Source of the DNA: an uncultured Pleurocapsa sp.
GTDB lineage: Bacteria; Cyanobacteriota; Cyanobacteriia; Cyanobacteriales; Xenococcaceae
Length of the DNA: 22,173 bases
Direction of reading: 5' to 3'
Assembly: GCA_937884735.1 (NCBI GenBank)
Contig: CAKZYI010000465.1
Span: 1-22,173, forward strand
Made by a program: the position numbers and the translations under genes
In this document: in pieces, positions 8,400 to 15,687 of the stretch
Numbering within the stretch: position 1 is the stretch's first letter
How the letters are laid out: the number at the start of each line of letters is the position of its first letter
Notes under the pieces: model-generated
Databases searched by the model: none
Told to the model about the DNA's origin: nothing
Seen by the model: the letters and a program-made list of their open reading frames with translations, nothing else

Positions 8400-9719
8400 C
8401 TATCGATGAATCAATATTTGGTACAAACGGTTACTATCAGCAACTGTAATAGTAAAGCCAAGATTGCCATATTCTAGCTGTTCTCCCTGTTCGGGTATCT
8501 TTTGCCATTTTTCTAGCAGAAAGCCACCTAAAGTATTGTAATCATCAGCTAAGGGCAGATTGAGTTCTAGTTGTTCGTTAACTTCTTCTAAGTTCATCTG
8601 TGCCGAGACAAGAAAAGTATTTTCATCTAACTTTTGCACAGTTTCGATCCCCGAATCTGGATCGTTTCCGCCATCTCCGACAATTTCTGCAACTAGGTCA
8701 TGTAGAGTTATTAAACCTGAAGTACCGCCAAATTCATCTATTACGATGACCATTTTTTGATGGGACTGTTGCATCGATGGAAGTAGCTCATTTAAAGATG
8801 TAGATTCGGGGATAAAGCTAACGGGTTCAATCCAAGATTCAATGGTGGAGTCTTTCTCTATCTGTCCTTTGACTAGGGGTAGAGCTAATTTCTTGTAGTG
8901 AATGATGCCGCGAATATCATCTAAAGAATTGCCAATTACGGGATATCCAGAGTAGCCAGCCTCGCAAATTGCGTCTAATAGTTCGCCAAAGGTAGTAGTT
9001 AAAGCGAGAAACTTGATATCTGTGCGGGGTATCATTATTTGTTCTGCGGTATCCTCACGAAAGTCAAAGACATTTTTTAATAGTCGTCTTTCTTCGGCTT
9101 CCAAGCCAATAGATTCTTTTTCCGTGGCAATAATTAACTGTAATTCTTCTGAGGTTACTTGTTCGTACCATCCTTGACTGCTGTATTCGACTCCTACCAA
9201 CTTGAGAAGCAAACGAGTAGATAAGTTTAAAATAGCTAAAAAAGGTCGAAAAATGCTGGCAATAACTAGGCTTGGAGGTCCAAAAAAACGCGCTATTTTT
9301 TCAGGATACATCAAAGCAATAGACTTAGGACAAAGTTCTCCCAAGACTATTTGTAAGTATGCCAAAAGAATAAAAGCAAAAGGCACAGCAAAAGAATTTG
9401 CGATCGCCTGAGACAGATTTTCTGGAAGAGATAGCTGTTGAATTAGAGCGATGATAGATGTCGCCATGGTTCTTTCTCCTACCCATCCTAAAGCCAAACT
9501 AGACAAAGTAATGCCCAGTTGAGTAGTAGATAAAAGACGATCTATACTTCTTTGGAGAGACTGTACTGTTTGAGCTTGAAGATCTCCGCTTTCTACTAAT
9601 TGACTTATACGAGAACGACGTACCGCAACAATGGAAAATTCCGCAGTCACAAAAAAAGCATTGATCGCAATTAGTACAAAAACACCAATAAAAGTTAAAA
9701 ATAAGTTTTGCTCAGTCAT
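8400..9719 (-). CDS. HlyC/CorC (CNNM-CBS) family membrane protein
   Basis: The domain order is classic. An N-terminal CNNM (DUF21) membrane domain covers residues about 1-190, with helices at about 8-28, 70-90, 108-130 and 150-175 and the family signature LGWVGE. A CBS-pair regulatory region follows at about 215-345, containing IMIPRTDIKFL and VIDEFGGTSGLITLHDL. A CorC_HlyC domain (about 355-440) ends the protein. Members are implicated in Mg2+ or other divalent cation export or resistance; older records call them hemolysin-like. The substrate here cannot be told from sequence. The best start is the ATG at 9719 (MTEQNLF); the frame also has TTG at 9722, one codon upstream. The length is normal for the family and the gene is intact. 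The small membrane-protein gene lies 57 bases upstream on the same strand, so the two may share a transcript. Confidence 0.92.
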   Translation of the reverse strand: MTEQNLFLTFIGVFVLIAINAFFVTAEFSIVAVRRSRISQLVESGDLQAQTVQSLQRSIDRLLSTTQLGITLSSLALGWVGERTMATSIIALIQQLSLPENLSQAIANSFAVPFAFILLAYLQIVLGELCPKSIALMYPEKIARFFGPPSLVIASIFRPFLAILNLSTRLLLKLVGVEYSSQGWYEQVTSEELQLIIATEKESIGLEAEERRLLKNVFDFREDTAEQIMIPRTDIKFLALTTTFGELLDAICEAGYSGYPVIGNSLDDIRGIIHYKKLALPLVKGQIEKDSTIESWIEPVSFIPESTSLNELLPSMQQSHQKMVIVIDEFGGTSGLITLHDLVAEIVGDGGNDPDSGIETVQKLDENTFLVSAQMNLEEVNEQLELNLPLADDYNTLGGFLLEKWQKIPEQGEQLEYGNLGFTITVADSNRLYQILIHR

Positions 9720-9776
9720 CAATTAACTAACAAGGAATAAAATTTTAGACATCATTGCTTGACTATTTGACACGTC

Positions 9777-10028
9777 CTATATTCCTGCTTTCATTTGTTT
9801 GTATACCTTAGTTAGGATATCCTGCTCTTTAATAATTTTTAATCCTTTATGCTCTCCTCCTAATGGTCTTTGATTTTTGGTGTAATCTTCAGAACTAATA
9901 TCAGGTTGGGTGACTACTTTAAGAGCTTCTCTGCCCATGAAATAGCCAATGTAAGAGCTAGCAACAGCCCCTGACAGCATCATGATAAATAGAAAAATAG
10001 TTAGCCAAAAATTCACTCTTATTTTCAT
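9777..10028 (-). CDS. Small conserved cyanobacterial membrane protein, function unknown
   Basis: This 83-residue protein has one N-terminal hydrophobic helix (about residues 8-30) containing small residues, then a polar tail. The segment FMGREALKVVTQPD and the later GLKIIKEQDILTKVY resemble a short family common in cyanobacteria whose role I do not know. The helix could be a membrane anchor or an uncleaved signal. It starts at the ATG at 10028 and lies 57 bases upstream of the CNNM-CBS gene on the same strand, so it could be the first gene of that operon. Confidence 0.75.
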   Translation of the reverse strand: MKIRVNFWLTIFLFIMMLSGAVASSYIGYFMGREALKVVTQPDISSEDYTKNQRPLGGEHKGLKIIKEQDILTKVYKQMKAGI

Positions 10029-10064
10029 GTAATCTTAATTTTGTATTATTTTTTAAGATATATC

Positions 10065-10095
10065 TTGTCAAAGATACCAGACTTACTAATATAAT
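10065..10095 (+). promoter_or_regulatory. Probable sigma-70-type promoter of the tRNA gene
   Basis: TTGTCA (10065-10070) and a perfect TATAAT (10090-10095) are separated by 19 bases, slightly longer than the ideal 17. The -10 box ends 24 bases before the tRNA, which fits a short leader. Confidence 0.5.
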
Positions 10096-10119
10096 GGTCT
10101 ACTAGAGAAAAATATATAC

Positions 10120-10192
10120 CCAGGGTTGGCCGAGCGGTTTAGGCAACAAACTCATAATTTGTGCTAGGCAGGTTCAACTCCTGCACCCTGGA
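10120..10192 (+). tRNA. tRNA with CAU anticodon, probably tRNA-Ile2 (lysidine type)
   Basis: The full cloverleaf folds. The acceptor stem is CCAGGGT/ACCCTGG with discriminator A (10192). The D stem is GCC/GGC. The anticodon stem ACAAA/TTTGT encloses the loop CTCATAA. The variable region has 5 bases. The T stem is GCAGG/CCTGC with loop TTCAACT. CCA is not encoded. A CAU anticodon can mean initiator Met, elongator Met or Ile2. The loop CTCATAA and the GGC-GAG-type D arm resemble chloroplast trnI-CAU, not the Met tRNAs I know, so Ile2, whose C34 TilS converts to lysidine to read AUA, is favoured. This choice is from memory of related sequences. Confidence 0.88.
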
Positions 10193-10199
10193 CTAAACT

Positions 10200-10216
10200 T
10201 GCTTTAAGCAGTTTTT
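10200..10216 (+). terminator. Weak candidate terminator after the tRNA
   Basis: TGCT-TTA-AGCA followed by GTTTTT gives a short 4-bp stem and T-run eight bases past the tRNA. The stem is weak, so this is only a candidate. Confidence 0.3.
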
Positions 10217-10344
10217 AAAGATTAAGATTTTTATAAAAACTATAAAATAACTGTTGAAAAAAGCCTTATCCATAGGATAAATTATAAACTTGCTATCCCT
10301 CTCGTCAAGTTTTCATTCGGCTTGTGAGATTATTGATGGGCAAA

Positions 10345-10794
10345 ATGGAAACGGTTATATTTATTGGTTTACAAGCTTCGGGCAAATCTTCTTTTTATAA
10401 ACACAAGTTTGCTGATAGTCATATCCGCCTCAATCTAGATATGCTTAAAACGCGCCATCGAGAGCAACTTCTATTCAAAGATTTTTTTACATCAAAACAG
10501 CCAGTAGTTATTGATAATACTAATCCAACAGTAATAGATAGGAAAAAATATATCTTACCTGCGAAAAATCATCGGTTTGAAATTACGGGCTATTATTTTC
10601 AATCCGATGTGGAAAAATGTAAACAGCGTAATAGTCTACGCCAAGGAAAATCTAAAATTCCTTTGGTAGGTATTTTAGCAACGGCAAATAAATTAGAATT
10701 ACCAAGCTATCAAGAAGGCTTTAATCGACTGCACTACGTTAAAACTACAAAAAGTAATTTGTTTGTAGTCGAGCAATGGCAAAATGAATTTTAA
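10345..10794 (+). CDS. Small P-loop kinase (polynucleotide-kinase-like), Thg1 neighbour
   Basis: The protein has about 149 residues from METVIF. A P-loop, GLQASGKSS, lies near the start. VIDNTNPT follows in the middle; DNTN-type motifs in T4 Pnkp-like kinases bind phosphate and Mg. There is also a basic lid region, RNSLRQGKSKIP. From family knowledge, this kinase commonly stands beside bacterial Thg1-like 3'-5' tRNA polymerases and probably acts on RNA or nucleotide ends. Here only the first 24 codons of the Thg1 gene remain, beginning inside the last codons of this gene (10784). The frame is open from 10324, but codons 1, 5 and 8 are possible starts; METVIF fits the family best. The gene itself looks intact. 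Confidence 0.8.
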   Translation: METVIFIGLQASGKSSFYKHKFADSHIRLNLDMLKTRHREQLLFKDFFTSKQPVVIDNTNPTVIDRKKYILPAKNHRFEITGYYFQSDVEKCKQRNSLRQGKSKIPLVGILATANKLELPSYQEGFNRLHYVKTTKSNLFVVEQWQNEF

Positions 10795-10858
10795 TGAACT
10801 AGACACAATCATGCGAGTCTATGAAACGGCTCACGATTATTATCGACTATCTATTTGA
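10784..10858 (+). pseudogene. N-terminal remnant of tRNA-His guanylyltransferase (Thg1)
   Basis: An ATG overlapping the end of the kinase gene opens 24 codons reading MNFNELDTIMRVYETAHDYY and four more residues before TGA. This matches the opening of bacterial Thg1, xFDELDxxMRVFETAHD, and then loses similarity exactly where it runs into the convergent hypothetical gene, whose last codons overlap it (10851). The rest of Thg1 (about 230 residues, with the metal-binding DGR motif) is absent. This is most simply a deletion that joined the thg1 start to unrelated DNA. A 24-residue functional peptide is unlikely. Confidence 0.65.
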
Positions 10859-11264
10859 ATTCAGCATTGATTTTTTTGACTATAACTTCAATTCTGTCTC
10901 GTTTTTCATCGGAAAGAAATGATTCGAGGACTTCATACCAGAACTTGATTAACAAAGGACTAGTCTCATATTGCATTGCTATTTCTGCATAGACAGACAT
11001 AATAGAACTGGCAATAAGAATGCGATCGCCTTGGCGATATGGCTCTAATTTAGAGTTTAGCCAATTAAACACTGATTGTTTATAAGAGTCGTAACCATCT
11101 ATCATTGATTCTGCTCCAGCAATCTGTTTGATTTGGATAGCAAATTTCTTGGATAGTTCATCAACAATTAAATCAACGTGCTTTTGCTGTTGACTTGGGC
11201 TAGTTAGAGAAGGGACATTTCCATAACTAGCATCTAGCTTTTTGCGTCGCTTGGCTTCGCCCAT
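10851..11264 (-). CDS. Hypothetical protein with MGEAKRRKK start
   Basis: This 137-residue protein is probably soluble and helical. The start MGEAKRRKKLDASYG resembles a short basic lead seen on many cyanobacterial proteins; its meaning is unknown to me. The body (about 30-137) is alpha-helical in character, with Lys/Glu/Ile repeats and no recognised motif. It has no signal peptide or membrane span. It is convergent with the P-loop kinase and its last codons overlap the Thg1 remnant, so its C-terminus may sit at a deletion junction, although the stop is TAG after EFK and the protein looks complete. Confidence 0.65.
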   Translation of the reverse strand: MGEAKRRKKLDASYGNVPSLTSPSQQQKHVDLIVDELSKKFAIQIKQIAGAESMIDGYDSYKQSVFNWLNSKLEPYRQGDRILIASSIMSVYAEIAMQYETSPLLIKFWYEVLESFLSDEKRDRIEVIVKKINAEFK

Positions 11265-11690
11265 ATTTTTGGCTCAAGGGAACATCAACAACCAATTATC
11301 TCAGATATTCTTCTAGAGTTTTTTGCCAAAAGCTATTCGATAATTAAAACTTTAGAAATTTTTCTTGTCTCTAACTTGATTGTTTTGACTCTAAATCCTT
11401 GATAATTATGGTGTTAGCTATATTTGCCCGTCAAATTTCAGGGGTTACAATTTACCATGTAAACCAATATTGTTTTTTATCTTTATTCCTAGTAATTATT
11501 TAGCTCTTTAGAAAGATGCGATGTTTTTACTAGACAAGTTAAAAGTAATGCTAGGTTGTAGAGTATAAATGCTTAGTTTGACTATCGGGAAAATAAATTA
11601 TTTTTCCACAGCTAAAGAGTATGAGCGATTACCAAAGCTAGATAGACGTACGTGGCATAATATAACGTGAATTAAAATAAGAGGACGAAT
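11265..11690. other. Long upstream region before cp12, no gene seen
   Basis: This gap of 426 bases is AT-rich. It holds an inverted repeat TTTAC-CAT-GTAAA at 11451-11463 that could be a regulator site, and a partial copy of the cp12 start (TATGAGCGAT at 11620-11629, matching 11690-11699). I find no supported promoter or coding frame beyond that. Confidence 0.4.
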
Positions 11691-11915
11691 ATGAGCGATA
11701 TACAAGAACAAATACAAAAAGAAAGGGAAACTGCCAGAGAAGTGTGCAGAACAGAGGGAGATACTTCTGGAGAATGCGCGGCAGCTTGGGACACAGTTGA
11801 AGAACTTTCCGCAGAAGCAGCTCACCAAAAGCAAAAAACTCCTGAAAAAAGCTCTTTAGAAAAATATTGTGATGATAATCCCGATGCTCTAGAGTGCCGA
11901 GTTTACGAAGACTAA
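11691..11915 (+). CDS. cp12: CP12, Calvin-cycle redox regulator
   Basis: This 74-residue protein has the full CP12 layout. The N-terminal Cys pair is in EVCRTEGDTSGECAAAWDTV, whose AWD-VEEL core follows. The C-terminal pair is in KYCDDNPDALECRVYED. CP12 is intrinsically disordered; when its disulfides form in the dark it bridges GAPDH and phosphoribulokinase into an inactive complex. The C-terminal CxxxxxxxxC loop contacts GAPDH, and the N-terminal part with AWD contacts PRK. All four Cys are present, unlike in some cyanobacterial variants that lack one pair. GAGGA at 11681-11685, 5 bases before the ATG, is a good ribosome-binding site. A strong terminator follows at 11959, so this is probably a single-gene transcript. 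Confidence 0.96.
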   Translation: MSDIQEQIQKERETAREVCRTEGDTSGECAAAWDTVEELSAEAAHQKQKTPEKSSLEKYCDDNPDALECRVYED

Positions 11916-11958
11916 AGTTATTTAATCAATAATTTCTATTCTTCGAATTAAACATCTT

Positions 11959-11995
11959 CCCGCACCCAATTTTGCGGATAGGGTGCGGGTTTTCC
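11959..11995 (+). terminator. Rho-independent terminator after cp12
   Basis: CCCGCACCC (11959-11967) and GGGTGCGGG (11981-11989) form a perfect 9-bp GC-rich stem with a 13-base loop, followed by TTTT. It ends 44 bases past the cp12 stop and is the strongest terminator in the window. Confidence 0.9.
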
Positions 11996-12125
11996 ATAAT
12001 TTAGATAATTTTATTCCAATCAGTTAGCCAGAAGCTTTGATATTGAATTGTAAAACAAGAATTTTTATCCTTTTTGGTTAAAATTATGGAGACTTAAGTA
12101 AGAAGCCGTTTATTCAATTGTGTCG

Positions 12126-13745
12126 ATGGATAACAATCTTGTAGGACAAACTATTCAGGGACGTTATTACGTCGTCAAACAACTGGGAAGAGGTGGCGTG
12201 GGAGTTACATTTGTAGCCCAAGACCAACAGTGTTTTGATAGCTTATGCGTCGTTAAACAATTAAAGCCCAAATCTGCTAGTGAAAAAACACTAGAAATAG
12301 CCAGGAGGCTGTTTAATCGAGAAGCCGAGATTATGAATCGCTTGGGACATTGCGATCGCATTCCTCGGCTATTGGCTTATTTTGAACATCAAAACGACTT
12401 CTTTCTGGTTCAAGAATTGGTAGAAGGACACGATCTTAGTAATGAGATAATTGTGGGAGAGCCTTGGTCAGAAGAAAAAACTATTACTTTATTAAACGAC
12501 ATTCTTGAAGTCTTGATGCAGGTTCAGCAACACAGCGTAATTCATCGCGACCTCAAGCCGTCTAATTTAATGCGTCGCCATAAAGATCAAAAAATTGTTT
12601 TAATTGACTTTGGCTCGGTAAAGCAGGTCAGTACTCAGATTATTGACGCAGCAGGAGAAGTAAAGCAGACTGTAGCAGTTGGCACAAAATCTTATATGCC
12701 AATGGAACAGATGATGGGTCGTCCTGGGTTTTATAGCGACATCTATGCCGTGGGCATAATTGCAATTCAGGCTTTGACGGGTGTATCACCTAAAGGTTAT
12801 AACATTGACTCAGATGGCGAGTTAATTTGGCGTACTTTATTAGATCCCAAAGTTAGTTATCAGCCTCAGTTGCTTAATATTTTAGATAAGATGGTGCGCT
12901 ATCGTCATCAAGAAAGATATAGTTCGGCGGGAGTTGTTTTAGCAGACTTAGAACAGTTGGATGCGGATAAAAATGATAATAAAGAAACTGTTTTACTCAA
13001 CAGTAGTCAACGAACTTCTTCTCCTCCTACTCCTACAGCCCAAACTCAGTCAGAAACAAAATCTCAATCGACTACAGAAGAGATTAATCGAGAAACAAAA
13101 ATTCTTCAGGACATACCCCAACCCTCAACCCAGCAAAAGAGTCAGGCTGTTGCCAATGTTGTTCGGGCTGAACCAAAGAAGCCTAAATCTAAGTTGTTTG
13201 TGGCGATTGGGGCTGCTTTAGCTTTGATAGTGGGGGGCATAGGATCTTGGATATTTTTACAACAAAAAGATCCTGAACCAAAAATTAGCTTATCCCTGTA
13301 TGAAAATACTGATTATGGTTTCAAGGTCGACTATCCTGAAGTTTGGTCTAGACAAAATCGAGATGATTTTTTCGCAACGGGAGTTACCTTTTTCTCTCCT
13401 TTAGAAGATAGTTTGGACAAGTTTAAGGAGCGAGTCTGTATATTGATAGAATATTTACCCGATGATGTTTCTTTAGAGCAATATACGGAAGAATCGATTG
13501 CTGAAGTTAAGAAGCTTTCCGATCCTAATGTAGGAGAAGCTGAAGTTGTTTATCTTGGTGATAACGAAGGACGGAAAATAATTTATATGGGTGATGTTAA
13601 TGGCAACACTGTCCAGAGAATGCAAGCATGGTCTATAAAAGATAATCGGGCTTATATTCTTACTTATACAGCTAAACTTGATAGCTACAATAATTATTTA
13701 CCATCAGTAGAAAAGATGATTGAATCATTTGAAACTATCGAATAA
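12126..13745 (+). CDS. Membrane-anchored Ser/Thr protein kinase with outer C-terminal domain
   Basis: The N-terminal kinase domain (about 14-285) has the glycine loop LGRGGVGVTF, Lys46 in CVVKQLK, HRDLKPSN with catalytic Asp144, DFGSVKQ with Asp163, and an activation-end MPMEQ in place of APE. A low-complexity Ser/Thr/Gln linker (about 290-355) and one membrane helix (about 359-380) follow. The C-terminal domain (about 390-541) with NTDYGFKVDYPEVWSR looks like the PsbP/DUF1795-type folds found on extracytoplasmic proteins. It probably senses the periplasm or thylakoid lumen and signals inward. Residue numbers count from a TTG at 12120; the ATG at 12126 is the likelier start. A second kinase follows 79 bases later. 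Substrates are unknown. Confidence 0.9.
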   Translation: MDNNLVGQTIQGRYYVVKQLGRGGVGVTFVAQDQQCFDSLCVVKQLKPKSASEKTLEIARRLFNREAEIMNRLGHCDRIPRLLAYFEHQNDFFLVQELVEGHDLSNEIIVGEPWSEEKTITLLNDILEVLMQVQQHSVIHRDLKPSNLMRRHKDQKIVLIDFGSVKQVSTQIIDAAGEVKQTVAVGTKSYMPMEQMMGRPGFYSDIYAVGIIAIQALTGVSPKGYNIDSDGELIWRTLLDPKVSYQPQLLNILDKMVRYRHQERYSSAGVVLADLEQLDADKNDNKETVLLNSSQRTSSPPTPTAQTQSETKSQSTTEEINRETKILQDIPQPSTQQKSQAVANVVRAEPKKPKSKLFVAIGAALALIVGGIGSWIFLQQKDPEPKISLSLYENTDYGFKVDYPEVWSRQNRDDFFATGVTFFSPLEDSLDKFKERVCILIEYLPDDVSLEQYTEESIAEVKKLSDPNVGEAEVVYLGDNEGRKIIYMGDVNGNTVQRMQAWSIKDNRAYILTYTAKLDSYNNYLPSVEKMIESFETIE

Positions 13746-13824
13746 CCAACTACTATTTAAAACTTATAAAACTACAATTGAAGCGAATATTGGTGGCTAA
13801 TAATAGTAAATATCAAAGACTGAG

Positions 13825-15219
13825 ATGATCTTAAATGGAGTTTATCAGGTTCAAACTCAATTAAGCAACCGCGGGGGCAAAGAAACCCTCTTGGCACAAA
13901 ATTTAAATACTCAAGAATTAGTAGTAATTAAAATACTCAAATTTAACTCTCATTCTGAGTGGGAAAATTTCAAACTTTTTGAGCGGGAAGCACAAACTTT
14001 AAAAAATTTATCTCACCCTGCTATTCCTCAGTATTTAGATTATTTTGAATTGAAGTTATCAAACTCCTATGCCTATGCATTAGTACAAAGCTATATAGAT
14101 GCTCCGTCTTTAGAATCATGTTTGAAAACGGGACGTAGCTTTAGTGAAGTGGAAATTGAGCAAATTGCGATCGCTTTACTGGATATTGTAATTTATCTTC
14201 ATCAGCGACAACCTACTATAATTCATCGAGATATCAAACCAAGCAACATACTATTGACAGACAGATCGGGAAGTAATGTTGGTAAAGTTTATTTGATAGA
14301 TTTTGGTGCAGTCCAAAATACTGCTGCGACTGAAGGAGGAACAATCACTATAGTTGGTACATATGGATATATGCCTCCCGAACAATTTGGCGGACAAACC
14401 GTACCTGCATCAGATCTTTATAGCCTAGGTGCAACTCTAATTTATCTAGCTACAGGCAAACATCCAACGGAATTACCTAGCAAAGATGGACGTATTTTAT
14501 TTGCAGATTTGGTTAATTTGAATCCTTCTTTAATTGGATGGCTTAACAAAGCGATCGAGCCTAGTTTAGACAGACGGTTTAGTTCGGCATCTGAGGCTCT
14601 ACAGGCTATCAAACATCCAATCAATTTAGAAAAAACACGACCAGCAAGGGAAATTGTCAAACAGCCAAGAAAAAGCAAAATAGTCTTGGATAAAACTTCA
14701 GACGCGATCGATATTTCAGTCCCACCAAAGGGCTTTACGACTGAAGTCTTGTTTTTAATTGGTTTTGCCTGTTTTTGGAATGGCTTTTTAGTGATATGGA
14801 CTGGATTTGCTTTATTAACCGCACCTTTTCCCATTAATATTGTCTTTTCTCTATTTTCTATTCCTTTTTGGATAGCAGGGTTTACAATCATAGCAAAAAT
14901 AATGCTTTTTCTTTTTACTACAGCTAGATTGAAAATTGATTCTCAAGAGATATCTTTAACCTATGAATGTGCTGGATTCAAATATCAACAGCCCAAACCA
15001 AGTCCTAGAGATACAATTACTAAAGTCAAACTAGAAAGTTCTAATAATCCTCCTGCAATGGTCATTTGGGCTAATGAAGAAGCTTATAGAATCCATGGTA
15101 CTATTACGCCGAAAACCAGCATGATTGATAACTCTTTAAACAGAGAAATTAGCGATAGAGAATTGGACTGGCTAGCCAAAGAAATAGAAAATTGGCTTTA
15201 TTATTCCACAATCAAATAA
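13825..15219 (+). CDS. Ser/Thr kinase with a C-terminal membrane domain, degenerate Gly loop
   Basis: The 464-residue protein has a kinase domain (about 5-265) with Lys36 in VVIKILK, HRDIKPSN (Asp136), DFGAVQN (Asp159) and PPEQFGG. The ATP-lid glycine loop is unusual: LSNRGGKETLLA instead of GxGxxG. A basic linker leads to two hydrophobic segments (about 306-331 and 336-365) and then a cytosolic or lumenal beta-rich tail with TARLKIDSQEISLTYE, a layout seen in several cyanobacterial kinases. It starts at the ATG 13825, 79 bases after the previous kinase, and both may be in one operon. Catalytic Lys, Asp and DFG are kept, so activity is possible despite the odd loop. Confidence 0.88.
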   Translation: MILNGVYQVQTQLSNRGGKETLLAQNLNTQELVVIKILKFNSHSEWENFKLFEREAQTLKNLSHPAIPQYLDYFELKLSNSYAYALVQSYIDAPSLESCLKTGRSFSEVEIEQIAIALLDIVIYLHQRQPTIIHRDIKPSNILLTDRSGSNVGKVYLIDFGAVQNTAATEGGTITIVGTYGYMPPEQFGGQTVPASDLYSLGATLIYLATGKHPTELPSKDGRILFADLVNLNPSLIGWLNKAIEPSLDRRFSSASEALQAIKHPINLEKTRPAREIVKQPRKSKIVLDKTSDAIDISVPPKGFTTEVLFLIGFACFWNGFLVIWTGFALLTAPFPINIVFSLFSIPFWIAGFTIIAKIMLFLFTTARLKIDSQEISLTYECAGFKYQQPKPSPRDTITKVKLESSNNPPAMVIWANEEAYRIHGTITPKTSMIDNSLNREISDRELDWLAKEIENWLYYSTIK

Positions 15220-15255
15220 CTGATGTTACGCACCAATAAAATCAATCAGCCATCA

Positions 15256-15322
15256 AGTCTAGATGAACTCCCAAAACTTCTATCCAAACCCTTGCACCAC
15301 AGGGAAGAGGTTTATCTAGACT
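15256..15322. repeat. Imperfect 13-bp inverted repeat
   Basis: AGTCTAGATGAAC (15256-15268) matches the reverse complement of GTTTATCTAGACT (15310-15322) at 12 of 13 positions, with a 41-base loop. It could form a long hairpin just past the second kinase, but no T-run follows, so it is not a classic terminator. Confidence 0.6.
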
Positions 15323-15334
15323 ATAAACAACTCT

Positions 15335-15545
15335 ACAAGGAGCAAGGAACAAGGAACAAGGATGAAAGTAATTAGATAGCATCTGTTCTGGATTCAAAAC
15401 GTCCTAACCTTAATACGTAATGCTGTACATGAACAAATAAAGTATTCCGAATAGGCTATATCTATATTTCCTAGTCTCCAGTCTCCTAGTCCCCTAGTCT
15501 CCCACACATGCGGCTAAAGCCTTTGTCCTATTCCCCTAGTCCCCC
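15335..15545 (+). repeat. Low-complexity direct repeats
   Basis: 15335-15362 repeats (ACA)AGGA(A/G)C about four times. 15470-15503 and 15531-15545 repeat CTAGTCTCC and CCCCTAGTC. The unit spacing is irregular and spacers are only a few bases, so this is not a CRISPR array. Confidence 0.6.
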
Positions 15546-15687
15546 TTATAAAAGAAAATTAATTATCTCTACAAGTAGCGCATCGCATAATAATAGCTAT
15601 CAGCTATCAACTCTTAGCATTTGTTGGATCGAGCCATAGTAGCATTTGAGTAGAGAAGAGTGAAAACCAGGAAAAACAAAAATTACC

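Larger units (their letters stand above)
15220..15687. other. Repeat-rich spacer, no gene seen
   Basis: This gap of 468 bases holds no convincing coding frame. It has an inverted repeat (15256-15268 with 15310-15322), a short AAGGAAC-type direct repeat (15335-15362) and C-rich CTAGTCTCC/CCCCTAGTC repeats (15470-15503 and 15531-15545). Such simple repeats are common in cyanobacterial spacers. No transposase or phage sequence is visible. Confidence 0.6.

Noticed and set aside
10120..10192. Initiator or elongator tRNA-Met
   Set aside because: The D-arm and CTCATAA loop fit trnI-CAU better; kept as an alternative only.
14442..14891. 149-codon minus-strand frame
   Set aside because: It overlaps the kinase 2 coding region antisense, with no recognisable features.
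15335..15545. Possible CRISPR array
   Set aside because: Units are under 12 bases, irregular and lack spacers of constant length; no cas genes nearby.
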